Assembly: GCF_029168945.1 (NCBI RefSeq)
Contig: NC_083605.1
Location: forward strand, 30,827,280 to 30,891,279
DNA from: Cannabis sativa
Taxonomy: Eukaryota > Streptophyta > Magnoliopsida > Rosales > Cannabaceae
DNA: 64,000 bases
Reading direction: 5' to 3'
A program made the position numbers and the translations under genes. Below the pieces are notes generated by a model. It was not told the origin of the DNA and searched no databases. It saw only the letters and a program-made list of their open reading frames with translations. Each line of letters begins with the position of its first letter. Positions within the stretch are counted from its first letter, which is position 1. This document shows positions 59,606 through 64,000 of the stretch, in pieces.

Positions 59606-60163
59606 CTAGTTATAGGCTAAGAGTGGGTATGGACATGCCCATGACTTACCTAGGGTTTCTGCTAAAAGCTCATTAATGGGATAAATTACATGCAAAAGAG
59701 AGCTGACTATTGGGTCCCTTTGGAAATAATTGTGCTCGTGTGTGCTGCAGCTGGACAATTGGGGACCATTTGTACGTTGTGAACACGTGTCATCTAAAGG
59801 TTTAACCTTTAAAAGTAGAGGGCACATGTCACTCAAAGGTTTCACCTTTAAAAGTAGAGGTCTGATATAACTGTCTGGCAAAAAGGTGGATGAGACGCGC
59901 ACACTAGCATGCCTGGACACAACGAACAAGATCTGATCTTGTGTCAGAAATATTATAACCGTCACTGGGCGATCTAGGTTGCACCAAAGGTAGACGTCCA
60001 AGACATTCTTGGGTAGTCGATATCTGCAATAGGCCCTTTGAGTACCCATCTGGGTATCAGTTGGGCAGACTTCCATATTCGGAGCACTCCGGGTCTGGGA
60101 GAGATAATATGCTTCTGCGTCCGGGAAGCTAGGATAAGGTAGTGTGGACTTTCGCTTATCCAT
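59606..60163 (-). other. Unassigned 185-codon open frame, possibly repeat-derived
   Basis: The frame begins MDKRKSTLPYPSFPDAEAYY and contains a duplicated segment in which LLLKVKPL recurs after 16 residues, mirroring a 50-base tandem duplication (59797-59870). The composition is mixed with no domain I recognise. There is no clear promoter or splice context. The DNA (GC content, TGTCA/ACGTG words, duplications) resembles an LTR or intergenic repeat of another family more than a gene. Kept as an open question. Confidence 0.3.
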
Positions 60164-60856
60164 TAGTCTTTATTTGTTCTTGAATTTGTGAGGCTTCTTC
60201 GTGATAGGGTTGTAATTGAGGATTTTGATTAGCGAGATTATGAGGTTAATCCCTTTATATGACATGTACCACATGCTCAAAAACACAGATAATATTGACC
60301 CCCTAAGCTTCTAGGATTCTTTGAGATTCAGGAGCTTGCAATCTTCTTCCTTCTCTTTCGCGATAAGTTTTTGACACGTGGTGATTGTTAGGATCACGGA
60401 TGTATCATATGAGCTACATCAAGTAAAGGAAATAAGTTGAAGGCACCATAAGAGTGGCACGCATGCAACACCTTCAATATGGATGTGTACCACATGCGCG
60501 TGCTAGGGGCGCATTTCTTGGGAGAAGTTGCAATGATGACAGGACGATTGCCATGACCTCTCCATTAATGCGTACAATACTCAAGGCGTGTAATGATGAA
60601 GAATAAATGCTAGGAGTGAGTTTTAAATGCCAACTTTTTAACTTCCCATCCATCGAATCATGTTGTGCTTTTTGGAAGAGGAGATATGGGCCATCCATTT
60701 CAAATTGCGAGGATCTTGGTCAAAGTATAAATGGATTTTCCAAACCCATTTCCTCTTTTTTCATCACTTTAGACTCTCAAAATATTCTTTTTTGAATTTT
60801 AAACCAGATTTCCCATTTCACCATCATCTTCAATAGTGAATGCAAGAGGTATATAA
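60164..60856. other. Interval left of element F
   Basis: Moderate AT content, no recognised gene. It holds an ACACGTGG box (60375-60382) and a GTGCCACTCTTATGG-type segment inverted relative to common repeat DNA. The right edge TATAA (60852-60856) would be the target duplication of F. Confidence 0.45.
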
Positions 60857-62777
60857 TGTTGGGTTTTGTGCCCTAAATAAAACCCATTACAATCTGATTA
60901 GTTATCAATTTAGAATTTTGAAGTGAATTATGATTACATGTATGTTACATGTTTATGATTTAATATATATACTTGATATATGCACAAAATCAGTTAAATC
61001 CAGAACATATAGTTATTCACAATTACAGTATTGTCAATACAGTGGAATGTGATTGTGATTATATGATTCAAAAGATTTGGTCCCTGTTCTTCTGTGTTTT
61101 GGATTTACACTGATGTGATAATCAGCGATGAAGTATACTTACACTTGGAGTAAGTGTTATGTTCTTTCCAGAATATTGGCAAAGTATACTAGTTTCGAAT
61201 GTATGGAGTATACATTGGACTGGACCGATATTGAACTTGGTCAAAGATATTGTAAACTTACCGTTGTATATTTCCAAGTCAATGTCAGAAGTTGATCTTA
61301 GATTAAGAGAATCTAAATCCTGATATGATTAGGCTCAATCTCAGGAGTGCCATTCATGTTCTTTGATTTATTAGTTAAGCCTACCTTTGGGTCAGGGTAA
61401 TACATATATTTTGGGAACATGATAGCATAACTGAGTGGGAGTGCTGAACATAAATATGGAAATCTATAGCTTCTACTGGTGTATAGAAGTAAAGTGATGA
61501 TTCCTTTTGAGCTTAGTTAAATAGAAGTAAATGGATGAGCTCTTGTTTCAGTGACTGTATATTAGATCACTAAAACATCATTTACAGGTAACTAAGTGTT
61601 CAAAGGGAAAAAATACATTGAGGGGTGTAAACGGTAAATTGGTCCCATCTCGATGTAAATCATCTATATAGAGGATCTCTAAATCACATTAACATTATAA
61701 CAATGGTTAAATGAGATAGCATGTTGATATCGTGAAACATATGATATGCTCTATATAAGTCTGAGAGTGCAATTCCAAGTTCTAAGAGTGGATTCAACGA
61801 GGAATTAATAAGTTAGGGATTTACTTGGTAAATCGGTTCAACTTATTGGAAGCTCAGCATATAGATCCATGGTCCCCATTCTAGTTGAGACTATACTGTT
61901 TTTAAGACTCTATAATTGATTTATGATTAATCAATTATAATTCTAAAAGTTAGACTATGTCTAATTTGTGAATTCTCACAGTTTAAGGATGAAATTGTAA
62001 ATAAAAGGGTTTCTAGGTTTAATTATTAATTAAGAGACTTTGCATGTCTAATTAATAATTATTTTAAATGGCAATATTATTTAATAATCTATTTTAGTTA
62101 TTAAATAATTATTTTTGGCATTTAAAAGATTGGAATTGGAAAAATGGCAATTTTGGAGAAACAGAAATAAAATTGAGGAAACTGCAAAATTCCAGTGAGG
62201 CCCATACACACCATGGCCGGCCACCTTTTGCATGTTTCTCAATTATTATTTTCAATTTAAATTTCCATATAATTGCTAATCAAAGCCTAGCCTAAATAGG
62301 AAAGTGGTGGATCACACTAAATAAGGCAGTTGATCAATTACACGGTAAACGAGGAAACTGCTTATTTGGAAAGTTGTGCTCTTCCCTTTTCCTATATATA
62401 GTAGCCCTTTGCTCTCTTCTCTTGCATGCATTGTATCACACGAATTCAAGAGAGAAAACAAGAGAAAATTTCGAAAATCCTACTGAGAGAGAAGTGCTCA
62501 CACACATCACTCAGTGCCTCAATCATAGTTTGGAAGACTGTGAAGGATCACATCTAACTGAAGAATTTTCGGGCTCAGATCTTGATTATACTCTGCTCAG
62601 ACAGGAATCAAGGGTTAGAGATCTGAGTGGAAGGAGACACTTAATTCCGCTGCCATCACTGTAAGTTATTCTTAACTTTTATGTGTTTAGTTCATCGTTT
62701 TAGAAGTTCAATTTTAGGTTGTTAAATCAACATACTTGTGAGTAGATCTAAGTTCCTGGTAAAATATATTTCCAACA
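60857..62777 (+). repeat. 5' LTR of copia element F
   Basis: TGTTGGGTTTTGTGCCC to TTTCCAACA, 1921 bases, followed by a canonical primer site. It has GGCCGGCC at 62215-62222 and CTATATATAG at 62392-62401. Diverged from the A-E LTRs but colinear with them over the whole length. Confidence 0.93.
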
Positions 62778-62779
62778 CC

Positions 62780-62799
62780 TGGTATCAGAGCAATGGTAA
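62780..62799 (+). other. Primer binding site of element F
   Basis: TGGTATCAGAGCAATGGTAA, two bases after the LTR. The first 12 bases match the standard initiator Met tRNA site, unlike the CC variant in A, B, D and E. Confidence 0.9.
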
Positions 62800-64000
62800 T
62801 TGATTTGCTTGCAAGAAATTTGGACTTAAAACGATTTGTTTGTGATTTGGATGGTTTCATGGTGTGTCATATTGATGTTTGATTGATGTTTGTGAATTCT
62901 GGGAAAAATAATTGATTATCTGTATCTGGAATTATTTTTATTGGATAGTTTGGAAAATTCTAAGCAATTTACCTTTTTACAGAACTTGATTTCGATTTAA
63001 TTTGAATTAGTTATGAATTTTTGAAAATCGGAAAAAATCGGGGTGGTGATCACCCTACCCACGCGCGCGGAAGGGCTGCTGGCAGCCTCCCAACGCCGAG
63101 GAAACTCGGCAGATCACCTCCCTTGCGCGCGCGGATGGTACCATCCGTACAGTGTGCTATTTTTCTTCGTTTTCTTTGATTTTTCATGCTATTTCATGGA
63201 ATTGACTTCTGATTTTTTGTGTAGTTTTGTAATTTGATTTTTGTCTTTCAATTTTCAAATCTAATTATCAGAAATAAATTAATTTTATTTTAAAATTAAT
63301 TTTAGATATTAGTGTAATTTGAATTTGAAAATAGGATAAAATCAAGTATTGCTTACCTCTTTTCTTATTTCTTTTAAATTTTGATTATTTTATCTTATTT
63401 TTTTGAATAAAAGGTCAGATTTTTTTTTGTTTAAAATATTTTTTTTTGGTAAATTGACCTTATTTAGAATAAGATTACTATAATCATGGTATTTTAAAAA
63501 GGGAAATAAGATTTTTTTTGTTAACTTTTTAAATTTTGCTATTTTACCTAAATTAGATTGTAAAATCAGAAAAGGGTATGTATTTACCATTTTCTATTTT
63601 ATTGAATATTTAATTTATTAAATAACATGAAATTTAAAAGGAAAGTTAGCAAATTTATTTTGAAATGATATTTAGGTTACTCAAAACCTAATTTTTCAAA
63701 ATTGTAGGTTTAATTTTAAATATTATTTTATTTATTCTTTAAGAACCGAAATTTTTTTTAATTTCGAAATAAAGATTAATATTTTAAAATTAAATAAATC
63801 CTACATCCAACTATCCAAATCTAACCTTGTTGCAGGAGTATGTGTTTTAGATTGTTTGTAAGTTTTCTAAAACCTATTATTGCTTAATCTAAATTGACAG
63901 GGTTAACTTGTTGACAGATCCAATGATCTGATTTTAACCCATGGTTCAATTGATGATAGGTCAAGTAAATAATTTGTAACAGGTATATTTTTACATTCTT
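62800..64000 (+). mobile_element. Element F leader, continuing beyond the window
   Basis: Colinear with the D leader (AATTGATTTGCTTGCAAGAA, TTGGATAGTTTGGAAA, then AT-rich). The GC island at 63041-63150 is the only GC-rich part. The gag of F should follow outside the window. The 64-residue frame at 63043 only reads through the island. Confidence 0.85.
63041..63155 (+). other. GC-rich multi-hairpin island in the leader of F
   Basis: In order: palindrome GGTGATCACC (63044-63053); arm CGCGCGCG (63062-63069); GGCTGC, TG, GCAGCC (63074-63087); GCCGAG, GAAA, CTCGGC (63095-63110), a 6-bp stem with a GNRA-type loop; arm GCGCGCGCG (63125-63133); palindrome GGATGGTACCATCC (63133-63146), running into CCGTACAG. 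The two CG arms can close a multibranched fold. Confidence 0.75.

Overview
This window is repeat-rich plant DNA, almost certainly a eudicot nuclear genome. It is AT-rich, with Ty1/copia, Ty3/gypsy and L1-type LINE retrotransposons inserted into one another and few host genes. A Rosales/Cannabaceae-like source is only a weak impression. No tRNA, rRNA or CRISPR signal was seen.

Layout 1-51,210 is one nested stack, read from LTR ends (TG...CA), 5-bp target duplications, primer sites and colinear protein remnants. The outermost unit is a + strand copia element C: integrase end at 37,659-38,274, RT-RNase H at 48,304-49,829, 3' LTR at 49,859-51,210; its 5' half should lie left of the window. Inside C's integrase sits a - strand Ty3/gypsy chromovirus-like element G: 3' LTR 1-1506, gag-pol 1508-6177, 5' LTR 6416-7089 resuming at 36,109-37,658. 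The split in G's 5' LTR holds two - strand copia elements. A (7090-20,083) carries a LINE in its gag (12,404-17,328). B (20,081-36,108) has lost its 3' end and is interrupted by D (23,553-33,116, + strand). C is interrupted a second time by E (38,275-48,303, - strand).

A and C keep recognisable but broken gag-pol frames. B, D and E belong to a related large non-autonomous class (LARD-like): nearly full-length LTRs, long AT-rich leaders and a colinear but unreadable gag-pol relic shared between copies, so they were probably copied by enzymes supplied in trans. Their leaders, and that of the separate element F, share unusual conserved structure: a GC-rich hairpin island next to a fixed TCCGTACA core, a twice-repeated GACTCTCGCCTA motif and, in B/D/E, a long stem-loop.

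From 51,211 to 60,856 the sequence is less repetitive. It holds unassigned AT-rich DNA, a decayed copia piece (H, 52,642-54,960), a MITE with 85-bp inverted ends (55,199-55,566), a GC-rich degenerate short-unit repeat (55,979-56,510) and the only convincing host gene, a two-exon - strand gene (57,256-58,816) for a Ser-rich plant protein of unknown function. At 60,857 another + strand copia element, F, begins and runs out of the window.
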